A DNA stretch of 64,000 nucleotides from Coenobita brevimanus (lineage: Eukaryota > Arthropoda > Malacostraca > Decapoda > Coenobitidae): the NCBI GenBank assembly GCA_032717465.1, contig CM064732.1, positions 27,846,830 to 27,910,829 of the forward strand, read 5' to 3'. Shown here in pieces: positions 23,405 through 34,920 of the stretch. The number at the start of each line of letters is the position of its first letter. The stretch's first letter is position 1. Below the pieces are notes generated by a model. It was not told where the DNA came from, did no database searches, and was given only the letters and a program-made list of their open reading frames with translations. The position numbers and the translations under genes were made by a program.

Positions 23405-24064
23405 CTCCTTTCCCACCCTAGGGTAGGGTGCGGAGTAGCAGTTTCCAGACAGCCCAAATTTGCACAATCCAATGGGCCACGCTTTCATTCACTCATCATT
23501 CAAGCCCCCAGAATCTTGGCTATATCGGATATGCCAAAAACATTCACCATGTTCTGTAGCTTCACATAATCGTATCCGATAGAGTCGATCCAGACGCTGC
23601 CATGTTAAAAAGCGGTGCCATAATTCCTGATCATGCACTTTCTTCACAACATTCAACCAGCCACCTCAATCTCTTGTCAGTTCTCTAGCCTCACCGACTT
23701 CCAAACCTGTCTTCCTCACACATTCATCCACCATATCTCTCCACCTTCTTCTTGGCCTATCTCGCCTCCTTCCTCCTTCAAATTCGCTCAGATATACCTT
23801 TTTCACCACTCTATTGTTATCCATTCTCTCCACTTGACCATACCATCTCAGTACACTCTCTTCAGTTCTTGGTGTCCACCGACCTCCTCATTCCCCATCT
23901 TTCACGAATCACATTATTTCGTATCTTATCCACCCTCTGTACTCCACATACATTCCTCAGCCTTCCCATCTCCACTGCTCTTACTCTTGACTTATCATAT
24001 TCATGCCCTCCATAGTCTCACATCCATATGTTAAAGTTGGCACTAACACTCCTTCATGTAAGCC
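23405..24064 (-). pseudogene. LINE copy 1: C-terminal region and 3' UTR
   Basis: The minus strand encodes broken frames such as RRRGRPRRRWRDMVDECVRKTGLEVGEA in pieces, a typical Arg-rich tail after the RT domain of many LINEs, with several stops. Near the 3' end the sequence becomes non-coding and finishes by the (GAT)n-like run. Plus-strand frames listed here are shadows. Confidence 0.6.
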
Positions 24065-24526
24065 TCATGCAGCTGCAACACTCAAGCCTCTGTTTCTTAT
24101 CAAGGCCTTCATTGCACCAGCTACTCTTCTTCCTTGTGCCACTCTACTTTCAACTTCTATTGCACATTTTCCTCTTTTTCCTATCACTGTACTCAGGTAT
24201 TTGAACTCTCTTACCAGTTCCAGTCTCTCTCCATTCACTGTTACATCGCACTGGATTTCACCGTCTCTCTCAGTAACCATCACTTTACTCTTTTCTATAT
24301 TTTCTCTCAAGGCACGATGCTTACAGACTTCAGCAAAACTCCGCACTAGCCTACCAAGTTCTTGTCCAGTACTTGCAAGCAGTACTGTATCATCAGCATA
24401 CAACAAATTTGAGATGTTCCATCCATCACCATTCATTCCCAGCACCATCCGTCTCTCCATTACTTGTGTTTTCACTTCTCCTATCACCTCATCCATATAT
24501 ATATTGAACAAGCAAGGGGACATCAC
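24065..24526 (-). pseudogene. LINE copy 1: reverse transcriptase catalytic region
   Basis: A 153-codon open frame. It begins MMSPCLFNIYMDEV, the conserved (Q)G..LSP.LFN.Y block, then has LLYADDTVLLAS with the catalytic YADD. It continues LRSFAEVCKHRALRENIEKSKVMV (block with the KSK/T motif) and EFKYLSTVIGKRG. The preceding GVRQGC turn is lost in a frameshift at about 24530. The RT copies element RNA at a nicked target site. Confidence 0.88.
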
Positions 24527-24962
24527 ACAGCCTTGTCATACGCCCACACCGACCGTGAACCATTCACTAGATGTCCATTAACCCTTACACATGCGTCACT
24601 ACCATCACAAAAACTCTTGACGGCACCTAGCAGCTTACACTCTACACCGTACATGCGCAAAACTTTCCACAATCCTTCTCTGTCCACTTTGTCATATGCT
24701 TTTTCCAGATCCATGAATGCCATAAATGCCTTATGGTCCTTCTCACAAGCCTTCTCTACTGTCTGTTTCCCTGCAAATATTTGGTCCACACATCCTCTGC
24801 CATTCTAATGCCACCCTGTTCATCACTCACTAGGACTTCTGATATCTCTCTTACTTTCTCTGTAATAATTCTTCCAAATACCTTCCCTACCGCACTCAAT
24901 AAACTTATGCCACGATAATTCTTGCACTCACTTCTCGCCTTTATTTTTGTACAGGGGTACAA
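24523..24962 (-). pseudogene. LINE copy 1: reverse transcriptase fingers/palm blocks
   Basis: Two overlapping minus-strand frames. One (24756-24962) has CKNYRGISLLSAVGKVFGRII and EEQGGIR-type sequence; the other (24523-24789) has MDQIFAGKQTVEKACEK, AFMAFMDLEKAYDKVDREGLW with the first catalytic Asp region, and CVRVNG. A frameshift separates them at about 24780. Together they cover RT blocks 1-4. Confidence 0.85.
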
Positions 24963-24978
24963 TCACAGCCTTCTTCCA

Positions 24979-25200
24979 CTATGCAGGCACAGTTTCACTC
25001 ATCCGCGCCTTCTTACTTATCTCCAACAAGCACTTCATTCCACTCTCGCCACTACACTTAAGCATCTCTGCATACACCTCATCAACCCCAGCTACTTTCC
25101 CATTTTTCAGCAGCTTCACAGTACTCTTCACCTGTGCGAGTGTCACGTCTCCTGGTACTGCATTCCATCTCTGCACACCCCCAAAATCAATCATTTTCAA
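24979..25200 (-). pseudogene. LINE copy 1: pre-RT region
   Basis: The frame contains ALAQVKSTVKLLKNGKVAG-like sequence, the block 0/1 region (K..KNGKA.G.DGV..EMLK) that precedes RT proper in many LINEs, and ends SETVPA before the frame breaks. Confidence 0.75.
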
Positions 25201-25280
25201 GCCGCTCTGTTCTCTCTATTCCCATTCTTCAGTCATTCAAAATATTCTCTCCACTTGGTCCTTGCTACATCTCCATGGGT

Positions 25281-26024
25281 TCATAATTTACCACCTACAT
25301 CCTTCACACCATCACATTTCTTTCCGTTTTCACTTCTACATTTCCAGAATAACTTTCTATTTTCAGAGTAGTTCGCATTCATTTTTCTTCCTAGATCCTC
25401 ATTTACCTCCTTCTTTTTCCTCTTCACTAGTCTCTTTATGTGCTTCTTGCTGTCAACATATTCAGTTCCTATTGCAACTGAACCCCTGTTCTGTAACCAC
25501 TTTAGCCACTTCTTCCTCTTTTCCTCCACCACTTTCTTTACCTCTTCATCCCACCGTGCTGCACCTTTCTTCTTTGTTGTTACTCTTGCCACACCACACA
25601 CTGCTTTAGCTTTCCTAACTAAGCAATCCTTATATGCATTCCACAGGCTGTCCAGATCCATTTCATTCCCTTTCAGTAATTCTAACTCCTCTACTTTGGT
25701 CCTGTAAGCATCTGCCATTTCTTTGTTGCTCAGCTTCTCAACTTTCAGTCTTTGTCCCTGACTGCTCCTCTCCCTACTGATCCACCTCACTCGTCTCAGC
25801 TTGATCTTGCATACCACAATCATACGATCTGACAGACCTCCGCATCGTCCTCTCACGGACCTGGTATCAGCAACCATTCCCATCATCGACCTCTCTACGA
25901 ACACGTAACCAATCAGGCTTCTTTCAACACGATCCCCGTTCTCTCTATACCATATATATTTAAGTGCATCTCTGCGTTTGAAATACAAGTTACATATGCA
26001 CAACCTCCTTTCCTGACATATCAT
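25281..26024 (-). pseudogene. LINE copy 1: endonuclease C-terminus and basic linker
   Basis: A 247-codon open frame. The first third holds an endonuclease end, RCGGLSDRMIVVCKIKL, where the usual catalytic SDH reads SDR. The rest is a Lys/Arg/Glu-rich linker (RKKWLKWLQNRG, KRLVKRKKKEVNED) typical of the region between endonuclease and RT. Changed SDH suggests a dead endonuclease. Confidence 0.75.
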
Positions 26025-26032
26025 TTAGGCTC

Positions 26033-26375
26033 GTCCCATTATCATTTTCTCCTGGTATTCCATAACAACCCACTGTGTCATCCTCAAGACCAGTGCCTGT
26101 TCATCCATTCGTATCTCCCATTACAATCACTTTATAGCTCCTGGACATTTCTCCCACTACTTCGCCCAGCTCATCCCAAAACCTGTCTTTCTCTCTCTCA
26201 CGTCCCATTATCATTTTCTCCTGGTACTCCATAACAACCCATTATGTCATCCTCAAGACCAGTGCCTGCTCATCCATTCATATCTCCCATTATAATCAAT
26301 TTATAGCTCCTGGACATTTCTCCCACTACTTCACCCAGCTCATCCCAAACCCTGTCTTTCTCTCTCTCACTCCTG
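26033..26375 (-). repeat. About 170-bp tandem duplication inside LINE copy 1
   Basis: The block starting gtcccattatcattttctcc at about 26033 repeats at about 26202 with few differences, through to ctgtctttctctctctcac. It duplicates part of the endonuclease coding region, which breaks the frame. Confidence 0.9.
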
Positions 26376-26482
26376 TTCTCACATTGTGCTTATGCTACAA
26401 TTGCTGCCACTTTCACCTTCTCAGACTTGAACTTGACATACTTACACCTTGAGCTGACTCATTTGTAGTCTCTCATTCCACT

Positions 26483-26812
26483 CTACCACACCTCATTCAT
26501 CAACAAAGCAACTCCTTCCTTGCATCTTCCTCGCCTATTCATTCCTGATCTTACACATGTCACACCCTCCCACTCTTCCACTTTGCACTCTTTTATCTTC
26601 GTTTCACACAATGCCATCATGGCATATATCGCACTCTTGAACACATTCACCACCTCCACCCTCTTGCTCTCCTCATTCACACCTATCACATTCCGCATGG
26701 CCATGCGAGTCTGCCCATTTAGTTGGGGCCCTAGGCAGGTATGGGCCCTCTGAAGCTCTCTGAAATGACTGCCATGATTAAGTGATTTTGGATAGGGGAA
26801 TCTAGCGGACAC
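26483..26812 (-). pseudogene. LINE copy 1: endonuclease N-terminal region
   Basis: The minus-strand frame has MRNVIGVNEESKRVEVVNVF, MALCETKIK and GRCKEGVALLMNEVW. The ETK and the later GVA-like strand match the start of an apurinic endonuclease-type domain, where the Glu of ETK binds the metal. The upstream part of the frame (MSARFPYPKS...) runs into neighbouring sequence and is not clearly LINE. Confidence 0.7.
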
Positions 26813-26832
26813 TTAACCCTGCCAGAAACCCC

Positions 26833-26985
26833 GGTTATATGGTTACCACCCAGCATAGTAAATGGTTTCCTGGGTGCAGGAAACCATTTGGCTTGTCTCT
26901 CAGTGTAGAGATCATATGGCACCTCTACACTGAGTGAGTAGACTGGATGATGGGCGCCCCCATCTACCACCAGGTCTACCATTGT
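26833..26985. repeat. Dispersed repeat V, copy 2
   Basis: Begins ggttatatggttaccaccc, holds the hairpin aatggtttcct / aggaaaccatt at about 26862-26890, and ends near gactggatgatgggcg and ctaccacc. It is shorter than copies 1 and 3 because the purine-rich middle is almost missing. It lies between the two LINE copies. Confidence 0.75.
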
Positions 26986-27181
26986 ACAAAAATTCATGTT
27001 CTTAGGTAAAACTCTATGGCACTGTCCCCCCTGGGGGCTCTCAAGCCTCTCTGCCCATAAGTGTTGGTTATATGGGGTCTGGCCAGATCTAACTATGATA
27101 ATCTGATCTGCACCACCTCTTCCCTTCCTAATACCTCCCTGTTCTTCTCTAACTAATTTCTCGGCTATTTCTCTAACTCGG

Positions 27182-27694
27182 TCAATAAGTATCCTTCCTA
27201 CCATATACTTTTCCTATTACACTAAGAAGATAAATGCCCCTATGATTTCCACACACTTCTTTATCCCCTTTTCCTCTGTACAAGGGAATAATTATACCTG
27301 ACTTCCAATCCTCCGGGACTCGACCTTCCTCCCGGGCCAATATGCACATCTTCCACATCCATTCTACTACTACCTCTCTCATATGCTTCAGCATTTCACC
27401 ACACACTCCATCAATTCCTGGGGCTTTCCCCAATTTGACTTTCTTCATTGCTTCCAAAACTTCTATGCTACTGATTTCTTCCTGTCTTCTCACCTCCCTC
27501 CTTCTCCCAGCTATTCCCAAGCCACTTATACTCGCATTACGTCCATTCTCTATGTTCAACAGTTCCTTAAAGTGTTCTTTCCATCTGCTCACTTTTTCTC
27601 CCTTGTCCACTAGTAATCTACCATTTTTATCTTTCACTCTCCTACTAACTTCACTGCCACCCTGTTTAACTCTCTTTACCTCTTTCCAGAACAT
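27182..27694 (-). pseudogene. LINE copy 2: pre-RT and early RT blocks
   Basis: A 170-codon frame: FWKEVKRVKQGGSEV, RWKEHFKELLN, MKKVKLGKAPGIDGVCGEML, EGRVPEDWKSGIIIPLYRGK and GNHRGIYLLSVIGKVYGR. These are the conserved blocks before and at the RT start. The next frame (about 27095-27204) continues LIDRVREIAEKLVREEQGG, then diverges. Confidence 0.88.
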
Positions 27695-27771
27695 TTTTTT
27701 TTACAGCCCCTCCACTTTACACTCAGATTCCTTCCAAATTCCTCATTCTCTGTCTTCTTACTTTCTCTTAT

Positions 27772-28056
27772 TTATCTTTTCACCTCTCTCTTCCTCTCTA
27801 CATATAACTCTCTCTTCCGTCTCTCAGCTTCTTCCACACCACTGTTTCTCATCCACTCACTGTATGCTTTCTTCTTTTGTGCCACAGCCTGTCTCACCTC
27901 TTCTTTCCACCATGCTGTTCCTTCCACCCCCTTTAGTTCTCTCATCACCCCACACACCACCTCACGTGCTGCACAGATTTTTTCAGCGAATATCTTGCAC
28001 ACACCTTCCACGTCCCCCATCTGCTCCAATCCATATTTACACAATTGCCCCTCCAC
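27772..28056 (-). pseudogene. LINE copy 2: basic linker
   Basis: A 94-codon Lys/Arg/Glu-rich frame with AWWKEEVRQAVAQKKKAYSEW, the WWxxEV..A...K..A motif commonly found between endonuclease and RT in this LINE group. Confidence 0.75.
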
Positions 28057-28200
28057 TTCTCTCTTATACTGTATTCTGCTATTTTCTCATCCTCTTGTAA
28101 CATTTCCACCCTCCTGCCATGTACTACTTCCTCCTGTTCTTCCCTCCTTCTATTTTTTCATTTTACTTGGACCTAGATTCTCATCATCAGCAAGTAGTGG

Positions 28201-28656
28201 TCAGAAGGTCCACTCCCTCAGCCTGTATATAATTTTGCATCCATTACACATCTTCGTATCCACACACACATAATCAATCATTGCCTTCCGTTCATTCAGT
28301 TCATCACCCACCCTTCTCATCACTTGCCACGTATACCTGTGGATCATTTTGTGTCTGAAGAGGGTACTGGCTATCACCAGCTCCCTCCTGGCATAAATGT
28401 CCACTAAAGCACTACCATTCTCATCTATCTCAGCAGGCACACCCCATTCACCAACTACTCCATCCACCATCACATTCCCTACTTTATCATTTATATCGCC
28501 AGTCAAAAACTCTCTCTCATTCCTTTCAAACTTTTCCATGCACACTTTTACATTTGTCCAGAACTCTTTTCTCACTCTGCTTGCACGATCTTGCATTGGC
28601 GCATACATGCACACAATCGCCCACATTTGTAGTCCAACTTTCAATCTTACCCACAC
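28201..28656 (-). pseudogene. LINE copy 2: endonuclease domain part
   Basis: A 151-codon frame: VCMYAPMQD, LTGDINDKVGN (the usual GDFNAK/VG block with Phe replaced by Ile), ASTLFRHKMIHRYTW, and NERKAMIDYVCVD. These match the middle and C-terminal parts of a LINE endonuclease domain. Confidence 0.82.
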
Positions 28657-28999
28657 AATCTTTCAGCCAACTGGTCCATACTCTTTTATATTCTCCTTCC
28701 ATTTGTTACTCACAACAATACAGACTCCTTCTTTGCCCTGTCATTCTCACTTACTTCCTCACATATACGCCATCCATATTCCCATTCTCTCATACTCTCA
28801 CCTTACCATTTAGTTTCTGTTAATCCACATACATCCACTTTCTCATACTCAAACACCTGGAAAATCTCCCTCTCTTTCACCTCATCATTTGCACCCATTA
28901 CATTCCAGTCGTAATCTGTTTCATGTCCTTTGTTCGGTCCTTAGTGGTCGCCTTTTGGTCACTCCTTGTCTGGGGCTTGTTGTTCGTATTTTTAGTTAG

Positions 29000-29054
29000 T
29001 TGTTTTCCGGGGAGGGGCACTAACCTTCCGCCAGCCCACTTGTTGCCACGTAGG

Positions 29055-29058
<4 letters not shown>
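29000..29058. repeat. Dispersed repeat W fragment next to a (TA)n tract
   Basis: The segment ggggaggggcactaaccttc plus cacttgttgccacgtaggga recurs at 37295-37345 (there directly before repeat V) and, inverted and partial, at about 31050-31080. W and V may be parts of one longer element. Confidence 0.65.
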
Positions 29059-29135
<77 letters not shown>

Positions 29136-29240
29136 TAGATAGATAGACAGATAGATAGATAGATAGATATAGATAGATAGATATATTGATTGATTGATTG
29201 AATGATTGATAGATAATGTAGATAGATAGATAGATATAGA
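29058..29240. repeat. (TA)n then (GATA)n / (GATT)n compound microsatellite
   Basis: About 37 TA units to 29132, then gata and gatt units with interruptions. Tyr/Ile/Ser-rich open frames on both strands are artefacts. Confidence 0.97.
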
Positions 29241-29254
29241 AACAAGTTGATCTT

Positions 29255-29400
29255 TGGGGACCTTGACCTTGACCCCTACTGCCCATTTTTGAACTAGTAC
29301 AAGATTTTGGCCATATCTCAATATCCTGAAAGTTTCATGTTGATAGCTCAAGCCTTTCATGAGATATCTTGTTTACCCACACACAAACAAAGCTTGCCAG
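29255..29400. repeat. gaccttgacc-type repeat unit
   Basis: Opens gaccttgaccttgacccctactg, followed by tttttgaactagtacaagattttgg and ctgaaagtttcatgt. This is a diverged relative of the units at 21060-21900. Further weak units begin near 29640 and 30288. Confidence 0.5.
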
Positions 29401-29929
29401 CCAAGCTCACATCTGAAAACATTAACACTCCGCTTGCTTCACAACGTGGGTGGTAAAAAAAGAAGGCGAACTCGATGAGTACGATCCCCGCTGCCACCAA
29501 CTAGTCTCAAGGATGAATTACTGACTTTGCACTGTGCCACTGATCTCTAAATTGAGCTGCTTCATTCATGCCTAAACCTTAACTCCCTTCTGCGAACTTT
29601 TGCTCAGATAAAATCAGACTTTTTTTTGAGTTGGCTGAGCTCAGGTACCTTGACCACTGACCTTTTGCAATGGCCATGACTTTTGGCTGAATGTTCTCAA
29701 AGTTTAATGTCTTTATCCAGGTTTAGTTTTTATCCAAGGTTTTCAACTAAAAATATCCCGCAAAGCAATGTGTACACTGGATAAAACTGTTTGCTGAGCC
29801 CATACGGCTGAAACTGACCCATGACCTACCGATCTCAAAACCAATAGCTCAACGTCATAGATGATTGCTGACTCATCCAGAAAGTTTTATCCAAACGAGA
29901 TCAAGACTGTTTTAGTTATTAAATTACAC

Positions 29930-30001
<72 letters not shown>
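29930..30001. repeat. (AC)n microsatellite
   Basis: About 35 CA units with one CG interruption near the start. It abuts a SINE head. Confidence 0.97.
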
Positions 30002-30002
<1 letters not shown>

Positions 30003-30265
30003 ACTCGCTGGCTCAGTGGTAATGTTCTCACTTGCCATCTGATAGACGGGAGTTCGCCCCTCGCTCAGGTTGCGAAAAAGTGTCACTGACGAAGTGGGTG
30101 GTTACTGTCCCCCTTGAGCAAGGGGACTGGTGTGTGCGTGTGTGAAGGTCAAGCCTTGCCCTTAGATCGGACTATATGAGCTCTCAGCTCCCGTCCAGGA
30201 GTGTAAAAGCTGACTATCATGACCATCAAGAGATCCTGATCAGCCTGGTGAATTACACACACTCA
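30001..30265 (+). mobile_element. tRNA-derived SINE-like element, family S2
   Basis: The head has an A box TGGCTCAGTGG at 30009-30019 and a B box-like GAGTTCGCCCC at 30050-30060. A tRNA-unrelated body of about 190 bp follows. No second copy is in the window, so the ends are uncertain. The 3' end may be near the cacacactc at 30256. Confidence 0.55.
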
Positions 30266-30472
30266 GGATGAAACCTAAATTTGCTTTATGACCTTGATCC
30301 CTGGCTGATTATTTATAAAGTCAAATCCCTTTGTTCTTGACTGAGTCTTAACGCTTCCAATGAGTATGGTACAAATCCGATAAAAAAAAAAAGTCTGCAT
30401 AGGCCTTGCCTGGTAATCTTAGCATTTGTCCTTTGACTGCGTTAAAAGTCACAATCATTATTACACACACAC

Positions 30473-30477
<5 letters not shown>

Positions 30478-30556
<79 letters not shown>

Positions 30557-30623
30557 TAGATATATAGATAGATAGATAGATAGATAGACAGATAGATAGA
30601 CAGACATATATATATATATATAT

Positions 30624-30656
<33 letters not shown>

Positions 30657-30672
30657 CAGATATAGATATACA

Positions 30673-30731
<59 letters not shown>
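30478..30731. repeat. (TA)n-(GATA)n-(TA)n compound microsatellite
   Basis: TA runs at both ends with gata units in the middle. The long Ile/Tyr/Ser frames here are artefacts of the repeat. Confidence 0.97.
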
Positions 30732-30734
<3 letters not shown>

Positions 30735-31039
30735 GTGTCCAACTCTGAATAAAGGCTTCAGGGCCCATTTCTTGGATGCAGTGGCCTGTACCAAGGCCTA
30801 GTAGCCCTCTTACACCTCCAGATGTCACCCTTTCGGCGCTAATATCCACTGTCCATACTGAATACACGGTTACTCAATTACTTTCTTTGAAAGTCTAAGT
30901 ATATTATCTCCCTTTGTGGCAGAGGACCCGTAGAAAAATCATGTATTTAATATCATTCATTGAATGAAACACTTTCATGTTAATATAATGGGATTCTGTG
31001 GTAAGTTAATACCTCGAACAAATTAGAAATAAGGTTTAA

Positions 31040-31135
31040 AGCAGATATTCTCTTCTGGATTAGTGCCCCTCCCTGTAAAACAATTAACTCTGAGCCCTTG
31101 GCCACCCCGTTTGGGATACATGGCGTCTAGCAATG
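31040..31135 (-). repeat. Dispersed repeat W, minus-strand fragment
   Basis: The reverse complement reads gccatgtatcccaaacgg, ggctcagagttaattgtttt and gggaggggcactaatcc. It matches the stretch at about 37235-37312 in order. This identifies W as a family with copies on both strands. Confidence 0.65.
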
Positions 31136-31852
31136 AATGAATGAAAAAATCTCTTCTCCTGATAGTAAGGTGGTTATGGACGACAGAAGAAACTACTCTC
31201 CACACTCCGAACTTCTCAAAGAGACAAGGAAACTCTTCTATTGAGCAAATTACTGTATCCTTCCTTACATAAGCATAGTAACTTTAGAACTTCCATCATC
31301 AATTTAGCACCATACCGTGACCAGTGAATAGTCTAACAATTGTCAGTATCTCTCAATCAACTCATCATTTGATCAGGCTAATGGCAACAGTCTGCTGGTA
31401 CATGCAATGCAGCTTGTTATATATAGTGTTTTTGTGATGAGGACTCCTGTTATCTTGTTACCAATATTTAATCCTGATGAGAGGACATTGATAATATGCT
31501 ATTTAGAAAAGTGAAACGCTCGTTACTATGAGTGATGTGAGCACCTAGAGCAGCTGGAAAAAATAGTGGCCTCTTGGTTAATCATTAGTCTCACTAGTCT
31601 ATGCTATAGCCAGGTAATGGACAGGTTTGAATTACTCCAGGAGCTAAACATATATTATAATGGTAGTTGGATGAAGTAAAATTTATCTGAGCCGTATTAT
31701 GGGCGAAATTCTTCCAAATGTGTTAAGTATTGTGACTCTGATTTAATGGGGACACTGAATATTCAGTGATGGAAGTCGCTGGGGTCCATACCAAAGCTCC
31801 TCTGGGTCCAGATTCAGACCGCGGTCAGCCATTTAAGTACCGCTGATATGTA
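31136..31852. other. No feature recognised
   Basis: AT-rich sequence before the first Tigger-like element. No coding signal is seen. Confidence 0.4.
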
Positions 31853-32873
31853 CAATATTCCCCGGCCAATCATGGGAGTTAGTTTCCTGAAAACTATCTT
31901 AGTTGGGAAAACCGTGGTTGAGGAAGGTAACTTTAAACTGGGAAAATAGAGTTAGGGAACCTCAGTCGAGGGTAAAAGGGGTATAACAAAAATATTTACT
32001 ATTTTTCTAGTCTTTATCATACAATATTGAACTGTTCGAAATGTAATCATAAAGCAGTCAACAAAAGTATGGTAGAAAGTGATTTACTATACAACTTTAG
32101 AATTACAAAGGTTGTCAGCTGGCTAGAGTGCCATGCTGGTGGAAGGCTGGGGACTACTATCAGCTGACTTGGTTGATGGCATGAAGTAGCTCAGGTTAGA
32201 TGGTTGCTTTATTTTATTCTGCGCATCTTTCTGCACCTGTTTGTATGAAGCCAATAACGTGTCCAGTCCATGCTTGAATTTTACACATCATTCCATGAAG
32301 GGACTTACATCAAAGAAGAAGCCTACAAGATTGTTGGCTATGAGTACCCGTTTGCTAAGGTTTGCAAGAGTTATTTTAAATAAATCTATGCCCTACATTA
32401 AGCAGCAGAAAGACCTTATCAGTTCAACTCATATTCCTTCAGTTGTTTTCTGTATATTTCTGACTATATTTAGGGTGGTAAATTACCTTTTCCGGCTGAA
32501 AAAATATGTCCCTGCTATTATCATCTCGTTCCTTACGCCGCGTCTACCATTGCTTGTTTCCTGCATAATGGAAGAAACTTAACGTCCTCAAATATGGATT
32601 TCATTTCCTAATTTCCCTACTGAAGATTAGTTTAGGTTAAATTATTAGGCACAGAAGCTAGGTAAGGTTAGGTTTTGCTGAACTCTTAGGATAGTCTTCT
32701 TCCATTATGCCGATGAATGAAACGAGTTGCTACAGCTGAACAGCTAAGAACAAGGAGGAAACGAAATAAGAAACGTTTCTTTACCTCCCCAGATATAATA
32801 AAAAATATATATATAACAGACAATCAACAAGAAGAAAAGATTATGTTAGGTGCCTTTACTGCCTGGAGCATAT

Positions 32874-33499
32874 TACTGAGAAGAGGGATTTACTATTTAG
32901 GTAGTGCTGGAGTATTCCCGACGATTCTAGACTTTTCCGCTACATGTCAGAGTTGCCAGTTTGCCTGCTCTAGGTATTTTGTAAGTTATGCATTAAATTT
33001 TTTGATCTTTTTTTTCTATAACGTTTTATTTACGTGATCGTGTGTTAAATTATGTATTTTTATCTCAGTTTGTATGCTAAATAATTTAGTGTTATGTAGT
33101 GTAAGAAAACTCTGAATGTTTTGGATGTCACCGAGCTGGCAACTGTTGCTTCCCCGAGAATGTAGTAGGTAATTCTAGTACACAGGAAGCTTATATAAGG
33201 GGGAATGGACTAAAGGTTTTGTGTTCAGTTTGAGTTTAGTTTGACTTGAGGCTTAGTGAAGATTGTATAACTCCGGTACTTGTGAAAACACTGAAGTTGG
33301 CAAGCATTTAGTGTACTTATTTGGAAAATAAAGACAACGAACGTGAGAAGCTTGTTTAGTGTACATTCAGTGCCTGTGCTGATCTGTGTTGTTGTACACT
33401 GAAAGCTGCGTCTAGGAAGAACAACACACTGGGCAATGTCTTTCCTATAATGAACTACTGCTATTAAAGTCTGTGGCAGTATGGGAATGGGACGTAACA
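32874..33499 (+). repeat. 5' LTR of element X
   Basis: Matches 41963-42592. It has a TATA-like ttatataagg at 33191 and AATAAA within gaaaataaag at about 33325. This gives a plus-strand promoter and poly(A) signal. The TATA box implies transcription starts about 30 bp downstream. Confidence 0.88.
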
Positions 33500-33599
33500 G
33501 TGGTGTCAAGAGTGTATATCATTAGAAATGTACTTGAGTGAATCAAACCTTTGACGTGGAGGCAGAAGGTGTACAGACAAGAAGCCAGGCTAGGTAGGA

Positions 33600-34920
33600 C
33601 GAGGTGTCCTTGGCTGCAATTATGAAATTACTACAAGCACAAAGTGTACAACTACAAGCAGGGAATGAAGGGCAGAAAGAGGTCAAGAACGAAATCAAAG
33701 AACAATTACAGACACAAAGAGAAAAACTGAAAGAACAATATGGGCAGCTTCAAGAGGCATTACAGGAGCAACAGAGGGAATTACAACCGAGGATGCAAGG
33801 GCAGCTACATGCTTTCATGAGGGAAATGTAGGAAGAACAAGAACAACTGAAGGAGGAGTTATACACTGAGCTACGGGAGCAGAAGTATGAGGTAAGCAAT
33901 AATGTGAAGGAGTGCAGGCAGCATGTAGATGAAAAGTTGAAGCATTTAATCGACCATGCGAAGATAATTGGTTAGAGAATTGAGGCTGTAGAGAAATATT
34001 GCACTGCTGTGCCTCAGGTTAGTGTGTAAGGATCATTAAAAAAAAAAAAAAAAAAAAAAAAAAACAGTGTATCGTGGATCTTGACATTTCCCAATCATCT
34101 CAAGGGAGCATTACAGAGAATGAATAATTAGAATGCAGAAGCTTTAAGTCCTGGACTTAATTATGATGCCCCAGTTTTTAGGTCCAAAAGCAGTGAAATA
34201 CCGGTACATAACTATAATGGAGGTCCAGTTAATAAGAAACCTCAGGAATTTGATGGTAGAGTATCTTGGGGAACTTACCTTGCGCAATTTGAGTTACTTG
34301 CTGATCAGAATGGTTGGGATGATAGGCAGAGGGCAGTGCAGCTGGCTACTAGCCTCAGGGATGCTGCAATGGAAATTCTGGGTCAGATATCAGTAGAAGA
34401 GGGGAACAGTTATCAGTCCTCAATAGAAATACTGGAGTGGAGATGTGGGACCATGAACCAGACTGAGGCTTACAGAGCAAGATTCCACAGCCATGTATGG
34501 GCTCGAGGCAAATCTCAACAGCAGCTTGCTCATGACCTGGAGAGTACAGCACACAAGGTGTACCCTGGTGCAGTACCTAACCTGTTGACTATTCTTCTGA
34601 GGGACCAGTTCATCAATGCTCTTGACAGTGCAGAGATGAAAGTGCAATTGAAGCAAGCTCAACCCAGAAGCATGCAAGAAGCACTAGCCAGGGCTCTAGA
34701 ACTTGAGTCCTACGTCAGGTACAGTATGTCAACTTCTCAGGCAGGTCGTAGTGTGGGAGTCAAGGCAAGAAAGGGGCAGGTATGTGAAGCAGAAAAATTT
34801 GAAGCTGCTGGTACAACGAAAAGCCAGGCCATACGAAAAGAGGACTGCTACAAGTGGAAGAAGGAACAGCAGAAGATCGGAGGAAGTTGCTGGTATTGTG
34901 AGAAGCCAGGACATCGGTAA
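33600..34920 (+). pseudogene. gag: Gag of element X: coiled coil, capsid and zinc-knuckle start
   Basis: From about 33604 the frame encodes an Ala/Gln/Lys-rich coiled coil (QLQEALQEQQRELQ) that stops at 33829. A run of A (about 34031-34065) is an expansion or insertion. The capsid resumes near 34163 and continues in the 34336-34920 frame: ATSLRDAAMEILGQIS, AYRARFHSHVW, LAHDLESTAHKVYPGA, LRDQFINALDS, and MQEALARALELESY. This is the capsid type common in Ty3/gypsy elements with a GRVSWxxYLAQFELL opening. CWYCEKPGHR begins the zinc-knuckle array. Several frameshifts and stops make it non-functional. Confidence 0.85.

Larger units (their letters stand above)
23385..26960 (-). mobile_element. Non-LTR retrotransposon (LINE), copy 1, minus strand
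   Basis: Reading the minus strand from about 26960 down gives an endonuclease-like N-terminal region, a basic linker, and all main reverse-transcriptase blocks including LLYADDTVLLAS. A C-terminal tail rich in Arg follows, and the element ends near a (GAT)n-type run at 23385-23400. The frame is broken by several frameshifts and stops, so the copy is dead. Strong similarity in layout to copy 2 (27095-28960) shows one family. A short tandem 3' repeat would fit an RTE-type end, but I do not assign the clade. Confidence 0.85.
27095..28960 (-). mobile_element. LINE copy 2, same family, 3' truncated
   Basis: Minus-strand reading from about 28960 gives an endonuclease start ([14 protein letters not shown]), an endonuclease body, a basic linker and RT blocks 0-2. 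The frame then ends at about 27095, where unrelated repeat sequence begins (agaccccatataacc). The YADD block and the 3' end are missing. It was either truncated by another insertion or is a recombined fragment. Confidence 0.8.

Noticed and set aside
26731..27204. 157-codon minus-strand ORF spanning LINE and repeat V
   Set aside because: It joins an RT fragment, repeat V and unrelated sequence. A chance open frame through three different repeats, not a fusion gene.
28898..30867. Ile/Tyr/Ser-rich ORFs of 90-150 codons
   Set aside because: Translations of (TA)n and (GATA)n tracts in all frames.
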